Shown piece by piece: positions 35,090-43,893 of a stretch of DNA of 64,000 nucleotides. Each line of letters starts with the position of its first letter. Within the stretch, counting starts at the first letter, position 1. Made by a program: the position numbers and the translations under genes. The notes under the pieces were generated by a model, which saw nothing but the letters and a program-made list of their open reading frames with translations, was not told the DNA's origin and made no database searches. This DNA is from CBFHWU01 sp965659665 (GTDB lineage: Bacteria > Bacteroidota > Bacteroidia > Flavobacteriales > Flavobacteriaceae). The stretch lies in assembly GCA_965659665.1 (NCBI GenBank), contig CBFHWU010000018.1, forward strand, positions 22,697-86,696, given 5' to 3'.

Positions 35090-35979
35090 ACGCTGTATTA
35101 TTTCCGGGACAAGGCGCCCAATTTGTTGGAATGGGAAAAGGTTTGTATGAACAATATCCTAATGCCAAAGCGCTTTTTGAATCTGCCAATCAGGTTTTGG
35201 GATTTTCCATAACAGAAATCATGTTTTCAGGGACCGATGAAGAGTTGAAACAAACCAAAGTCACTCAACCAGCTGTTTTTTTGCATTCCGTCATTTTGTC
35301 TATGATATTGGATAAGGTTGTCATTTTTGATATGACCGCAGGTCATTCATTAGGGGAATTTTCTGCTTTAGTGGCCTCGGGAGCTCTATCATTTGACGAT
35401 GGATTGCATCTAGTCTCCCAACGTGCTAAAGCTATGCAGTTGGCTTGCGATGTCAAAAAAGGGGCCATGGCTGCTGTTTTAGGCTTAGAAGATCAAGTAG
35501 TTGAAAAGGTTTGTGCAGAAATTGAAGGTGTGGTTCCTGCTAACTATAATTGCCCTGGGCAATTGGTTATTTCTGGAGCAATTGATGCGGTTGAAAAAGC
35601 TTGTAGTGTAATGAGAGAAATGGGAGCGCGTAGGGCATTAATTCTTCCTGTGGGTGGAGCTTTTCACTCTCCTTTGATGGAACCTGCACGCGAGCAATTA
35701 GCAAGTGCAATAGAGGCCACTAGGTTTCGTACACCCAATTGCGCAGTATACCAAAACGTAACTGCAAGTGCCATCCGTAATCCCAATGAACTCAAAAAAA
35801 ATATCATTGTACAGCTTACCGGGCCGGTAAAATGGACGCAGAGTATGCATCAGATGCAGAAAGACGGTGCAACACAATTCACCGAGGTTGGCCCTGGAAA
35901 AGTATTACAAGGGTTAGTCAAAAAAATCAACCGAAAACTTTTAACAGTAAATGGAGCTGACTTATTATCATCTTCCTAA
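35086..35979 (+). CDS. fabD: Malonyl CoA-acyl carrier protein transacylase
   Basis: 297 residues. It loads malonyl groups on ACP for fatty acid synthesis. GQGAQ near the N-terminus, the catalytic serine in GHSLGEFSALVASG (about residue 88), the catalytic His in GGAFHSPLM (about 190) and the QLTGPVKWTQSM segment are intact. It overlaps folA by 4 nt and runs 12 nt into the convergent aminotransferase gene. Confidence 0.96.
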   Translation: MNAVLFPGQGAQFVGMGKGLYEQYPNAKALFESANQVLGFSITEIMFSGTDEELKQTKVTQPAVFLHSVILSMILDKVVIFDMTAGHSLGEFSALVASGALSFDDGLHLVSQRAKAMQLACDVKKGAMAAVLGLEDQVVEKVCAEIEGVVPANYNCPGQLVISGAIDAVEKACSVMREMGARRALILPVGGAFHSPLMEPAREQLASAIEATRFRTPNCAVYQNVTASAIRNPNELKKNIIVQLTGPVKWTQSMHQMQKDGATQFTEVGPGKVLQGLVKKINRKLLTVNGADLLSSS

Positions 35980-37101
35980 AAACTCAAGAATTTTATCGGA
36001 AACAAACTCCATTTGATCTTCTTCAAGTTCGGTGTGCATAGGCAGGGATAGTACTTCTTTTACAATTTGATTGGTAACCACAAAATCTTTCTCTTTATAA
36101 CGCCAATCCTTATAGGCTTTTTGCAAATGTAAAGGGATTGGATAATACACTCCACAAGGAATGTTGTGACTTTGAAGAAACTGTACAAGAGCATCTCTAT
36201 CTGCATTGGTAATACGCAACGTATATTGATGAAAAACGTGTGAATCACACGCTGCTTCGATAAATGGAGTGTTGATCTTAGGGTGATTTCGTAACAATTC
36301 ATTATAACGAAACGCCGCATATTTACGTCTCTCATTATAAAAATCAAGATATTTCAGTTTTTCCGTTAAAACTACTGCTTGTAAGCTATCCAACCTCGAA
36401 TTTACGCCAACTACATCGTGATGATAACGCTTATACATCCCATGATTAACAATTCCCCTAATGATATGGGCAAGATCATCGTCATTAGTAAAAATCGCTC
36501 CTCCATCTCCATAGCATCCTAAATTTTTTGAGGGGAAAAAAGAGGTGGACGCAACATGACCAATTGTACCTGTTTTAGATTTTTCTCCATTTTTATGTAA
36601 ATAATTAGCCCCAATCCCTTGCGCATTATCTTCAATAACAAAAAGATTATGCTTTTGTGCAATTTCCATGATGGCATCCATATTGGCTGCTTGACCGAAC
36701 AAATGTACTGGCACAATGGCTTTGGTATTAGAAGTTATTGCACGTTCAATGGCTTGTGGATCAATATTAAATGTTTGGGGATCCACATCAACCAATACTG
36801 GTGTTAGTTGCAGAAGGGCAATAACTTCTACTGTTGCAGCAAAAGTAAAGTCAGCTGTAATTACTTCATCCCCAGGCTTAAGCCCTAAACCCATCATCGC
36901 TACTTGAAGCGCATCGGTACCATTGGCACATGGGATGACATGTTTAACGCCTAAGTATTGCTCTAGTTCCTTTTGAAAATGTTGTACTTTAGGGCCATTA
37001 ATAAATTGAGCACTGCTTAAAACCTCTTGAAAACCTAACTCAACATTGGGTTTGATAAATTGATATTGGCCTTGTAAATCGACCATTTGAATCTTTCTCA
37101 T
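35968..37101 (-). CDS. DegT/DnrJ/EryC1/StrS-family sugar aminotransferase
   Basis: 377 residues from MRKIQMVDLQGQYQFIKPN. PLP-dependent aminotransferase of nucleotide-sugar pathways: the aspartate of the VIEDNAQGIG segment, the PLP lysine in SFFPSKNLGCYGDGGAI (about residue 190) and the C-terminal YPIPLHLQ. In Flavobacteriia such enzymes often sit near LPS genes, and the divergent neighbour here is the Kdo transferase. The specific sugar is unknown. The ATG is only 6 nt from the predicted -7 box, so the message may be leaderless. Confidence 0.93.
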   Translation of the reverse strand: MRKIQMVDLQGQYQFIKPNVELGFQEVLSSAQFINGPKVQHFQKELEQYLGVKHVIPCANGTDALQVAMMGLGLKPGDEVITADFTFAATVEVIALLQLTPVLVDVDPQTFNIDPQAIERAITSNTKAIVPVHLFGQAANMDAIMEIAQKHNLFVIEDNAQGIGANYLHKNGEKSKTGTIGHVASTSFFPSKNLGCYGDGGAIFTNDDDLAHIIRGIVNHGMYKRYHHDVVGVNSRLDSLQAVVLTEKLKYLDFYNERRKYAAFRYNELLRNHPKINTPFIEAACDSHVFHQYTLRITNADRDALVQFLQSHNIPCGVYYPIPLHLQKAYKDWRYKEKDFVVTNQIVKEVLSLPMHTELEEDQMEFVSDKILEFLGR

Positions 37102-37107
37102 AGAATT

Positions 37108-37164
37108 CAAAACTACAAAATTTGAAACGCTTTTTCATCAACTTCATTTGTATAATTATCTTTG
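37108..37164. promoter_or_regulatory. Divergent promoter region of the sugar aminotransferase and waaA
   Basis: Minus-strand TAGTTTTG (37115-37108) points to the aminotransferase and plus-strand TATCTTTG (37157-37164) to waaA. Both fit TAnnTTTG. Each is 6-8 nt before its ATG, implying very short or absent 5' UTRs. Neither has a clear -33 TTTG at 19 nt. Confidence 0.6.
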
Positions 37165-37172
37165 CTATTCCA

Positions 37173-38393
37173 ATGAAAATGAAACTTTACAATTTAGCGA
37201 TCAGAACCGCAAGGCTAATGCTACCGATAGCAGGTTGGATCAATCCAAAAATCGACCGATTTGTAAAAGGCAGAAAAAATAATTATTCGAACTCCATTCT
37301 CAGTGGTCATACCGATTCCATTATTTGGATGCATGCTGCTTCGTTAGGCGAATACGAACAAGGTTTGCCTGTAATCGAGGGGTTGAAAAAAAAATTTCCC
37401 AAATATAAAATACTTATCAGTTTTTTTTCTCCTTCAGGATACGATGTAAGACACACTAGAAGTATAGCGGACGAAGTAGTGTACTTGCCTTGGGATACAC
37501 CAAAAGATATTGATCTTTTTTTGAGTGTTTATCGTCCTAAGTTGGCTTTGATTGTCAAGTATGAACTTTGGCCCAACTTACTGCTAGGGTTAAAGAAGAA
37601 AAACATCAATACTTACTTAATTTCTGGACGATTTTACAACAATCATTTTTTGTTTAAACATCCTTCATGGCATTATATTTTGAATGCATTTACTTATTTT
37701 TTTGTTCAGGATGAAAAATCTAAACAACTGCTTGAAAATATTGGATATTTCAATGTGAGTGTAAGTGGTGACACACGCTTTGACAGAGTTTCGATGTCTT
37801 CATCTGCACCGGGTTTTATAGAAGATTTTATTCAAAATCGAATATGTATTGTGGCAGGAAGTACTTGGCCTGAGGATGAAGCTTTACTTTTAAAAGCCAT
37901 CAAATCAAGTAATGAAAAAACTTGCTGGATTATTGCGCCTCACGAAATACAGGAAAATAAAATACAGGCTTTAATCAAACAAATTCAAAAACCTCTCATA
38001 CGCTATTCAGAACTCAAACACAAAGATGTAAAACATGCAGATGTGTTTATTTTAGATACCGTCGGACAACTAGCCGCTACTTATGCTGAGGCCGATATAG
38101 CCTATATTGGAGGGGGGGTAGGTTCCTCAGGGTTACATAATATTTTAGAGCCTGCAGCGCATGGAATTCCTATTATCATTGGACAAAATTATCATGATTT
38201 TCCTGAGGCGGTTGATTTGGTTAAAAAAGGTGGCGTAATTAGTGTCAAATCCTCTAAAGAGTTTGAAAAGATACTTATAAATATGGTACAACATAACACT
38301 AAAAGAGAACAAATCGGGTCAATCAATCAGAGCTATGTTGCCGATAATAGAGGGGCGACTGCTCATATTCTGAAAAATATTTTTATTATCTGA
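37173..38393 (+). CDS. waaA: 3-deoxy-D-manno-octulosonic acid (Kdo) transferase
   Basis: About 406 residues, GT30 family; adds Kdo to lipid A. Seen: the N-terminal hydrophobic segment, IWMHAASLGEYEQGLPVI (catalytic Glu about residue 63), LIVKYELWPNLL, ISGRFY and the C-terminal GGGVGSSGLHNILEPAAHGIPII nucleotide-sugar site. A longer TTG-started frame would begin upstream of the predicted promoter, so ATG 37173 (or 37179) is preferred. Confidence 0.93.
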   Translation: MKMKLYNLAIRTARLMLPIAGWINPKIDRFVKGRKNNYSNSILSGHTDSIIWMHAASLGEYEQGLPVIEGLKKKFPKYKILISFFSPSGYDVRHTRSIADEVVYLPWDTPKDIDLFLSVYRPKLALIVKYELWPNLLLGLKKKNINTYLISGRFYNNHFLFKHPSWHYILNAFTYFFVQDEKSKQLLENIGYFNVSVSGDTRFDRVSMSSSAPGFIEDFIQNRICIVAGSTWPEDEALLLKAIKSSNEKTCWIIAPHEIQENKIQALIKQIQKPLIRYSELKHKDVKHADVFILDTVGQLAATYAEADIAYIGGGVGSSGLHNILEPAAHGIPIIIGQNYHDFPEAVDLVKKGGVISVKSSKEFEKILINMVQHNTKREQIGSINQSYVADNRGATAHILKNIFII

Positions 38394-38727
38394 TTCCCGA
38401 AAAAATATTGTTTTACAGCTCTCAAAACTGAAACTTTAATCAACGTAGGGAAAAATCCAAGTAGATCATAACGATTTTTTTCCCAACGTTTATAAATGAG
38501 TGTCAATAAAAACGAGTCTTTTTTTTTCTTTTGAACGTTCATACATTGCTTCAAAACCAGTAAAATTCATAGTTTTTGAAGATTCAGTAAATGAAATACA
38601 AATAATCATTTGTGGTTAAAATTAGCTATGTTCGGAATAGAGCAAGTGATTGTGGCATGTAAACGAGCAACTAATTTTAAGAATTGACTGGATGTGTAAT
38701 TTGCTAACCAAGCAACTATTCTTAATT
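38394..38727. other. Gene-poor interval after waaA
   Basis: No convincing gene. The minus strand holds a 63-codon open frame (38363-38554) rich in Lys and Phe with no recognised family. An imperfect inverted repeat around 38446-38487 (GGGAAAAATC ... GATTTTTTTCCC) could be the waaA terminator. Nothing else stands out. Confidence 0.4.
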
Positions 38728-39636
38728 TTATTTTAAAATTTTAATCCTAGCGGTAATGAAAAATTTGTCCTCTATATCATAATCACCAATCGTATTTAAG
38801 TCGTGATCTTGGATTTCAAGTACATTTCTTAAGGTGTAGCCAGAAGATATATTAAGGTACAAATCATTGAATAAATTGATTTGAAATTCAGGTCCTACAT
38901 TTATGTTTGAATAGATAACCCTATTAATAGCCGCTTCAGAAAAATCGTCATCAAAAGTTGCATTAAAAGTATTTCCATGAACAGAGGCTTTTAAGCCTAT
39001 GTTTGTTTTATGATTAAAATTGTAATATTGAGCAATATATGACGGTAACGATACAGATGTAAGCCAATTTCCTTTTTTATATGTCATTTTCAAAACAGGC
39101 AACAAAGCTGGCTCTCCAAACTTTGTAGTGTAGGTCAACCCAAATCCATATTCAAAATTCGGACTTGATCTTTTCTGTGCCAAGACCGTTGACTGAATCA
39201 AAAAATCGTTTGAGCTTAAGGATTCTTCAAAATCTGACGATAGCATCGGAGACACATTTGCAATAAGTTTCCATCGTTTCTGGAGCAAATGAATAATGCC
39301 TAGCGTGTATTCAAAATTATGGAACTCTTTTTCTGAATTAAGTCTTGAAACATCAAATCTAGTTTCATAATTAAGAAAAGTATATTGCATTTTATGGTAC
39401 AAAAATATTTTATTTTTTTTTAACGGATGAACTAATTGAACCGCAGCACGAAACTCATTCATTTTAAATTCGCCTTTCCCCGAATCAATTTCCAAATCAG
39501 AGTTTGGGTAATAGAAGTAATCCATAGAGAAAACAGGGAATTTCTCTAATTTTGGATATGAAAGCGAAAGCTCCTTGTTTTCTTGAGCAATTCCAAGATG
39601 AGCAATCAACACTAAAACGACGATAAATTGATACAT
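38728..39636 (-). CDS. Outer-membrane beta-barrel protein, DUF6268-like
   Basis: 302 residues with a short signal peptide (cleavage near AHLGIAQ) and alternating amphipathic strands; the last strand FFITARIKILK is barrel-like. The segment LLPVLKMTYKKGNWLTSVSLPSYI resembles DUF6268-type proteins of Bacteroidota; that assignment is from memory. It follows a YceI gene by 10 nt and is probably co-transcribed with it. Confidence 0.7.
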   Translation of the reverse strand: MYQFIVVLVLIAHLGIAQENKELSLSYPKLEKFPVFSMDYFYYPNSDLEIDSGKGEFKMNEFRAAVQLVHPLKKNKIFLYHKMQYTFLNYETRFDVSRLNSEKEFHNFEYTLGIIHLLQKRWKLIANVSPMLSSDFEESLSSNDFLIQSTVLAQKRSSPNFEYGFGLTYTTKFGEPALLPVLKMTYKKGNWLTSVSLPSYIAQYYNFNHKTNIGLKASVHGNTFNATFDDDFSEAAINRVIYSNINVGPEFQINLFNDLYLNISSGYTLRNVLEIQDHDLNTIGDYDIEDKFFITARIKILK

Positions 39637-39646
39637 TGTTTTTGTT

Positions 39647-40162
39647 TTAAATAGATTGTATTGAAATGTTTATTTTCACTTTGTTTCCAACCATAAAAGA
39701 GTTGGTCTTTTTGCCTAGATCAAAATCTAATCGATTAAGATTTATCTCACCCTTAAAATGATGATCTGAAAGTGTGAAAGGAACTTCAATTGATTTGGTT
39801 ACTCCGTGTAGAGTAAGTTCACCTTTAGCTAAATACCCATCTTTAGTTGTGGTAATTACGGTCGATTTAAAACAAATTGTCGGGAATCTGTCGGTGTCGA
39901 AGAAATCGGTATTTCGTAGATGCTTATCTCTTTTCTCATTGTTTGTATTAACACTATGGGCATCAATACAGGTGGCAATTTTTGAGGCTGACAAATCATT
40001 CGGGTCAATTTGTACAACTCCTTTCATTCCGCTAAACGAGCCATGTACTTTTCTGAATTTCATATTACTGATTTCAAAATTTACCTCTGCTTGTTCAAGT
40101 TGTGCGCTAGACACAAAAAAAATAAAGTAATGTAAGACGGATAAAACTATTGGATTTTTCAT
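39647..40162 (-). CDS. YceI-family periplasmic lipid/isoprenoid-binding protein
   Basis: 171 residues: signal peptide to about residue 20, then the YceI lipocalin-like barrel (VNFEISNMKFRKVHGSFSGMKG, NTDFFDTDRFPTICFKS, GELTLHGVTKSIEVPF). Family members bind long amphiphiles such as polyprenols; the ligand here is unknown. It is encoded downstream of a Crp/Fnr regulator on the same strand. Confidence 0.9.
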   Translation of the reverse strand: MKNPIVLSVLHYFIFFVSSAQLEQAEVNFEISNMKFRKVHGSFSGMKGVVQIDPNDLSASKIATCIDAHSVNTNNEKRDKHLRNTDFFDTDRFPTICFKSTVITTTKDGYLAKGELTLHGVTKSIEVPFTLSDHHFKGEINLNRLDFDLGKKTNSFMVGNKVKINISIQSI

Positions 40163-40247
40163 GATATTGTTATTGAATATTAATAGGACAAAATTGCATC
40201 ATTGGTCAAGGCTACACATTAATGTAGATTAAGAAATACTGTTTGAA

Positions 40248-40784
40248 CTATTTTTTTCGTAAAGACTCTGCTCTTATTTTACTCAAAGCTTCTGGAGTAA
40301 TTCCTAAATAAGAAGCAATCATACGCTGAGGTACTCTATGAACGATTTGAGGGTAAGTTTCTAAAAAATGTTCATATCTATTTAATGCTGAAGCACTCAT
40401 TTGCATAATTACTCTTCGCTGAAGTACACCCACACGTTTTAAAAGACGTCTAAACTCCGCTAAAATGATGTCTTTTGACATCTTAGAAGTATCAATTTGA
40501 TTTCTGTTAAAAACAACAACTTCGGAATCCTCTAGCGCGTCAATATAAAGCACAGATAGAGAGGATAAGGTATGGGATTCGATATCAGATATAATCCAGC
40601 CTTCCGGGGCAAACATGAAAATATGTTCTTTCCCTTTTTCGTCAATGGTATATCCTCGTAACAGTCCTTTTTTAACGAAATACGATTTATTCGTTTTTTC
40701 ACCAACTCGCTGAACCAAGCTCGATTTACTTAGGTAAACTATCTTGGTACTAGCGTCCTTTAAAATATCTTCTAAGTTATGCAA
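40248..40784 (-). CDS. Crp/Fnr-family transcriptional regulator
   Basis: 178 residues. N-terminal cyclic-nucleotide-binding fold (VKKGLLRGYTIDEKGKEHIFMFAPEGWIISD) and C-terminal winged-helix DNA-binding domain (RVPQRMIASYLGITPEALSKIR). No Fnr-type cysteines are seen. The only suitable start is TTG at 40784, because an in-frame stop is two codons upstream and the next ATG is inside the sensor domain. A plausible target is the downstream YceI/barrel pair, by position only. Confidence 0.88.
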   Translation of the reverse strand: MHNLEDILKDASTKIVYLSKSSLVQRVGEKTNKSYFVKKGLLRGYTIDEKGKEHIFMFAPEGWIISDIESHTLSSLSVLYIDALEDSEVVVFNRNQIDTSKMSKDIILAEFRRLLKRVGVLQRRVIMQMSASALNRYEHFLETYPQIVHRVPQRMIASYLGITPEALSKIRAESLRKK

Positions 40785-40938
40785 CAGGTCTTATTTGGGG
40801 TTATTTTTATTTGGGTGAAAAACAAAGTGTAAAATACAACTTGAATATCTTTTATCCAAAATAGATACAAAAAATGAATCATCAGGTGCAAAATATGATC
40901 AAAATTAATTCCCTACTTGCATCAAACTTACACAACTC

Positions 40939-41616
40939 CTAGATAGAATAATACCAATTAATTCCAATCCAAAATTTACTTTTTGAGGGCTTCTGAATAA
41001 AAGCGCTCAGTCGATAATCTAATCCCACTTCTATTTTTTTTGAATTCGAAAATTTATATCCTAAAAAAGGAGCTGCCCTTACTTCTAAATCATAATCTTT
41101 ATCATGCCATGAGTTCAAGTACTCATTGTTTATTTTTAAGTAAAACTCTTTAGGGTCTACACTACTTCCACTTAAAGATACTTCACCTGAAATTCGATAT
41201 CTAAGTCTATATTTCGTTTTTTTTTCTTTAAAAAATGTTTGATCCGATGATAATCTGTGTGATAATTTAAGGCCTGAATAAATTTTAGTGTGAATCAATT
41301 GCTGGATGCTCCTATTGATTTTTTTTCCATCTCTCAACCTATTTAGATACCCTACAACTAATGAAGAATTAAAGCCAATTTTTTTGGCTAAGAGGAAAGA
41401 AAAATCTGTCAATTCATATTTGTATTTAAAATCTGACGGAGTGTTAAAAAAACTACTTTTGAACTCTTGCCTTGATTCAATTTTAACATTTAATGTTAAG
41501 TCATTGGGTAGTTTTTTATTTAGATTGATTGAAGGCAAAACCCCCCATTGATAACTGTTTTGGGCTAAGGTATTAAAAGCACATAAAAAAGATAAACTTA
41601 AAAAAATTAGTTTCAT
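40939..41616 (-). CDS. DUF2490 family outer-membrane protein
   Basis: 225 residues, signal peptide ending near NTLAQ, then a beta-barrel pattern starting YQWGVLPSINLNKKLPNDLTLNVKIESRQEF and ending KFWIGINWYYSI, as in DUF2490 proteins of Bacteroidota. No function is known. It starts on the base after the stop of the upstream secreted-protein gene, so the two are one unit. Confidence 0.8.
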   Translation of the reverse strand: MKLIFLSLSFLCAFNTLAQNSYQWGVLPSINLNKKLPNDLTLNVKIESRQEFKSSFFNTPSDFKYKYELTDFSFLLAKKIGFNSSLVVGYLNRLRDGKKINRSIQQLIHTKIYSGLKLSHRLSSDQTFFKEKKTKYRLRYRISGEVSLSGSSVDPKEFYLKINNEYLNSWHDKDYDLEVRAAPFLGYKFSNSKKIEVGLDYRLSAFIQKPSKSKFWIGINWYYSI

Positions 41617-42189
41617 TTAATAATCGATGTGATCTGTAGCATTTTCAATAATTTTTTTTGAATGGATCAAATTCCCTGACTCTGAAAATAAAAGTTCATA
41701 CTTATTATATTTTTTATTTTCTTTTGCTATAACTACAAATTCGTAATAGCAGTTGAATGTGCGTTCAAAAGATTTGTTCTGTAAAAATGCACGTATCTCT
41801 TGTGGGTTTCCTGAATACTGGATTTGTATTTTTTCTATTTTATATCGAATGTATTTTAAATTAAGATAGGAAGAAACGTTCTTTTGAACTTGTTCATTGA
41901 TTTCTAACCATCTTATTGCTATCTCAACATCTTCAAGCACTCCATCGGGAGTAAACTCAATGCTGTATTTCTTACCTTTATACTTGGTTTTGGCTTCAAT
42001 TGTTGAACGATACATCCCAGTTTCCTTGTACCATTTTATCTTGGTATTAAAACCGAGAGACTTCACAAAATGTGATGCTTTTTGATTTATTTGACTATTT
42101 TTTAATCGAGTTTCTTTTTCGTATTTCAGCTGTCCAAAACAAAAACTCGAACCCAACGTAAAGAAAAGTAATAAGTTGAGTTTGAACAT
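41617..42189 (-). CDS. Secreted protein, PepSY-like
   Basis: 190 residues: signal peptide (MFKLNLLLFFTLGSSFCFGQ) and two roughly repeated alpha/beta stretches (about 30-85 and 95-185). The pattern of Lys-rich helix followed by strands, with YSIEFTPDGVLEDVEIAIRW, recalls PepSY-like domains; this is a weak similarity. Tightly linked to the DUF2490 barrel. Function unknown. Confidence 0.65.
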   Translation of the reverse strand: MFKLNLLLFFTLGSSFCFGQLKYEKETRLKNSQINQKASHFVKSLGFNTKIKWYKETGMYRSTIEAKTKYKGKKYSIEFTPDGVLEDVEIAIRWLEINEQVQKNVSSYLNLKYIRYKIEKIQIQYSGNPQEIRAFLQNKSFERTFNCYYEFVVIAKENKKYNKYELLFSESGNLIHSKKIIENATDHIDY

Positions 42190-42537
42190 GTAATTCTAAT
42201 ATTTAAATCTTTTTATTGGAGAAAAGCCAAATTAAGATTTTATTTTCTAAAAAAGGTATTTATTTAGCATATTCTCAAATAAATGAAAATGAGTTGAGGT
42301 TGCCCATTGGCGTAAAGGTTTTCTATGAGCAATTGTTTTATTACCAATAATTGTAAAATCCCATCACTATCAAATAACTCCTAGTTGTGGCGTTAATTGA
42401 AAACTCTACTCACGTTGGCTCTAACGAAAAGCTACTCCACGAGCGTAAATCATATTAGAAATGGAGGGTTTAATTAATCAGACGTATTTAAAATTGGTTC
42501 CAAAAAAAAAGTCCCAATAATAACGAATTGAAACTTA
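42190..42537. other. Intergenic stretch left of the tRNA-Leu fragment
   Basis: No gene, hairpin or repeat was found that I would defend. It ends at the island boundary (42538), so it is the ancestral flank of the tRNA-Leu insertion site. Confidence 0.4.
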
Positions 42538-42604
42538 GTGCGGGTGAAGGGACTCGAACCCCCAAGCCGTGAGGCACTAGATCCTAAGTCTAGCGTGTCT
42601 ACCA
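42538..42604 (-). repeat. tRNA-Leu 3' fragment (island attachment repeat, left)
   Basis: Identical over 67 bp to 47815-47881, covering the anticodon arm, variable loop, T arm and 3' acceptor strand of tRNA-Leu(UAG). It lacks the D arm and 5' acceptor strand, so it cannot be a working tRNA. This is the classic scar of tRNA-directed site-specific integration. Confidence 0.95.
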
Positions 42605-42669
42605 CATAAGAAGCTCATTTGCAGTTAAATAGATATTAACTAAATGTTTAACTGTTTAAAAACTGTCAA

Positions 42670-43303
42670 ATGACAATCAAATATCCTAAAGTACACACTG
42701 ATAATAATGACCGTGTGTTTATATCCTTTTATATTAACAACAAACGTTACCGCCTTTATAATGGTAATCGAATTGGGACACAAACTAACCCAAACTCATT
42801 TCCAATTAAGGATAGAGTAAAGATTGGTAATGTACTTGCTGCTGAAACCTATAAGTATTTAGCAGAGGGTCGTAAACTACAAGCTTACAGAAAGAGTGAT
42901 TTAGTTACCGGTTCACTTAACGAAAAAGAAAGAGGAGGTACACTCTAAGAAATACTATAGGATTCTTGACTATAGCTATTCCATTATTAGTAGAGCATTT
43001 ATTGATGATTCCCTATCCTCAGAGCTATTGATTAAAGAACTAAATAAGTTTACCCAAAACACAACCTTAAACAGTGTTAGAGGGCATATAAACGTCATTC
43101 TCAACAAAGCTGTTGAATTAGGTCTGAGTCTAATCCGCTTCGCCTGGTTCGCTCTAAACGAACCAAGGCGAAGCTGCATAAACCTTTTACTAACTTAAGG
43201 GAAGTTCTGGAGGAGGTTAAAGCATATAATCACAACCTATACCTATGCTGTTTACTGACCTATGGATGTCTTCTGCGACCTCACAGAGAGATTAGAGAGC
43301 TTA
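42670..43303 (+). pseudogene. Tyrosine recombinase (integrase), frameshifted and truncated
   Basis: Frame 1 (42670-42948, 92 codons) encodes an N-terminal arm-binding-like domain (RVFISFYINNKRYRLYNG). A second frame follows (KKYYRILDYSYSIISRAF ... ILNKAVELGLSL, core-binding-like). From about 43123 a third frame reads ESNPLRLVRSKRTKAKLHKP and LYLCCLLTYGCLLRPHREI, the start of the catalytic domain with its first Arg. The HxxR and Tyr parts are missing. The frame change near 43123 fits a 4-nt deletion at a TGA repeat. It probably was the integrase of this island. Confidence 0.85.
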
Positions 43304-43351
43304 CTAATTCTTTACAAACTTATAAGTTAGTTCTTCGTTATTTGACTTGTC
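43304..43351 (-). pseudogene. Remnant of a type IX secretion C-terminal domain (copy 1)
   Basis: The minus strand reads DKSNNEELTYKFVKN then TAG, the end of a T9SS type A sorting domain by pattern. It is out of frame with the lipoprotein gene next to it and abuts the broken integrase. 26 of 27 nt (43326-43352) match 45346-45372. Confidence 0.6.
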
Positions 43352-43854
43352 TATTCAGAGTCTGAAAGTTCTCGCTGATAGACATATCCTTTTTTAACTT
43401 TTCCGTCAACTATCATTAAATCAACAATACGGCTAATAGTAGACGTAGAATTTTCGTCTTTTCCATATGTAACCAATAGTCCTGAAGTAACCCAATTTTC
43501 ATTTGGCTTATCGTCATACTTAACATTCGCTGACATAGACCAAACTATTTCCCAATTAGCAATAGGGTTTGTTTTAAGAAACTGTTCACCTAATTCAAAA
43601 TGTTGTTTAGGTCCTTCAATCATCATTCCACTTGGCACATAAAGGACAATATCATCGTGTTCTAAATTGTATACAGCTTTTAGATCTTTAGAATTATATG
43701 CATTAAAGTATGCTTTTACAACTTCCGTGGAGCCTAGATTTCCACTTGTGATTTCTAAAGTAGTACCGTTATCGTTTTCATAGCCGATTACTGTGGGTGA
43801 GGATGTTGGTGATGAGCAACCAACAATAATAAATAATAGTAATAGTTTTTTCAT
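43351..43854 (-). CDS. Lipoprotein with NTF2/SnoaL-like domain
   Basis: 167 residues. Signal peptide with lipobox IVGCSS (Cys about residue 13). The rest (about 40-160) looks like an NTF2-like cone: VVKAYFNAYNSKDLKAVYNLEHDDIVLYVPSG, then FELGEQFL and a C-terminal VDLMIVDGKVKKGYVYQ. NTF2-like domains bind small molecules; no catalytic residues can be assigned. Island cargo; it resembles the other NTF2-like lipoprotein at 44809. Confidence 0.72.
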   Translation of the reverse strand: MKKLLLLFIIVGCSSPTSSPTVIGYENDNGTTLEITSGNLGSTEVVKAYFNAYNSKDLKAVYNLEHDDIVLYVPSGMMIEGPKQHFELGEQFLKTNPIANWEIVWSMSANVKYDDKPNENWVTSGLLVTYGKDENSTSTISRIVDLMIVDGKVKKGYVYQRELSDSE

Positions 43855-43893
43855 TTTAATTATTTTTAGAGGTGAAGAAGATATATCTATGGC

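Noticed and set aside
38363..38554. 63-codon minus-strand frame after waaA, rich in Lys, Phe and Leu
   Set aside because: It overlaps the waaA 3' end by 31 nt, has no recognised family and no promoter box; kept only as a note in the gene-poor interval.
39774..40130. 118-codon plus-strand frame antisense to the YceI gene
   Set aside because: Shadow of a well-supported gene; no motif or start context.
42538..42604. Apparent second tRNA-Leu
   Set aside because: It lacks the D arm and 5' acceptor strand; it is the attachment-site fragment, not a gene.
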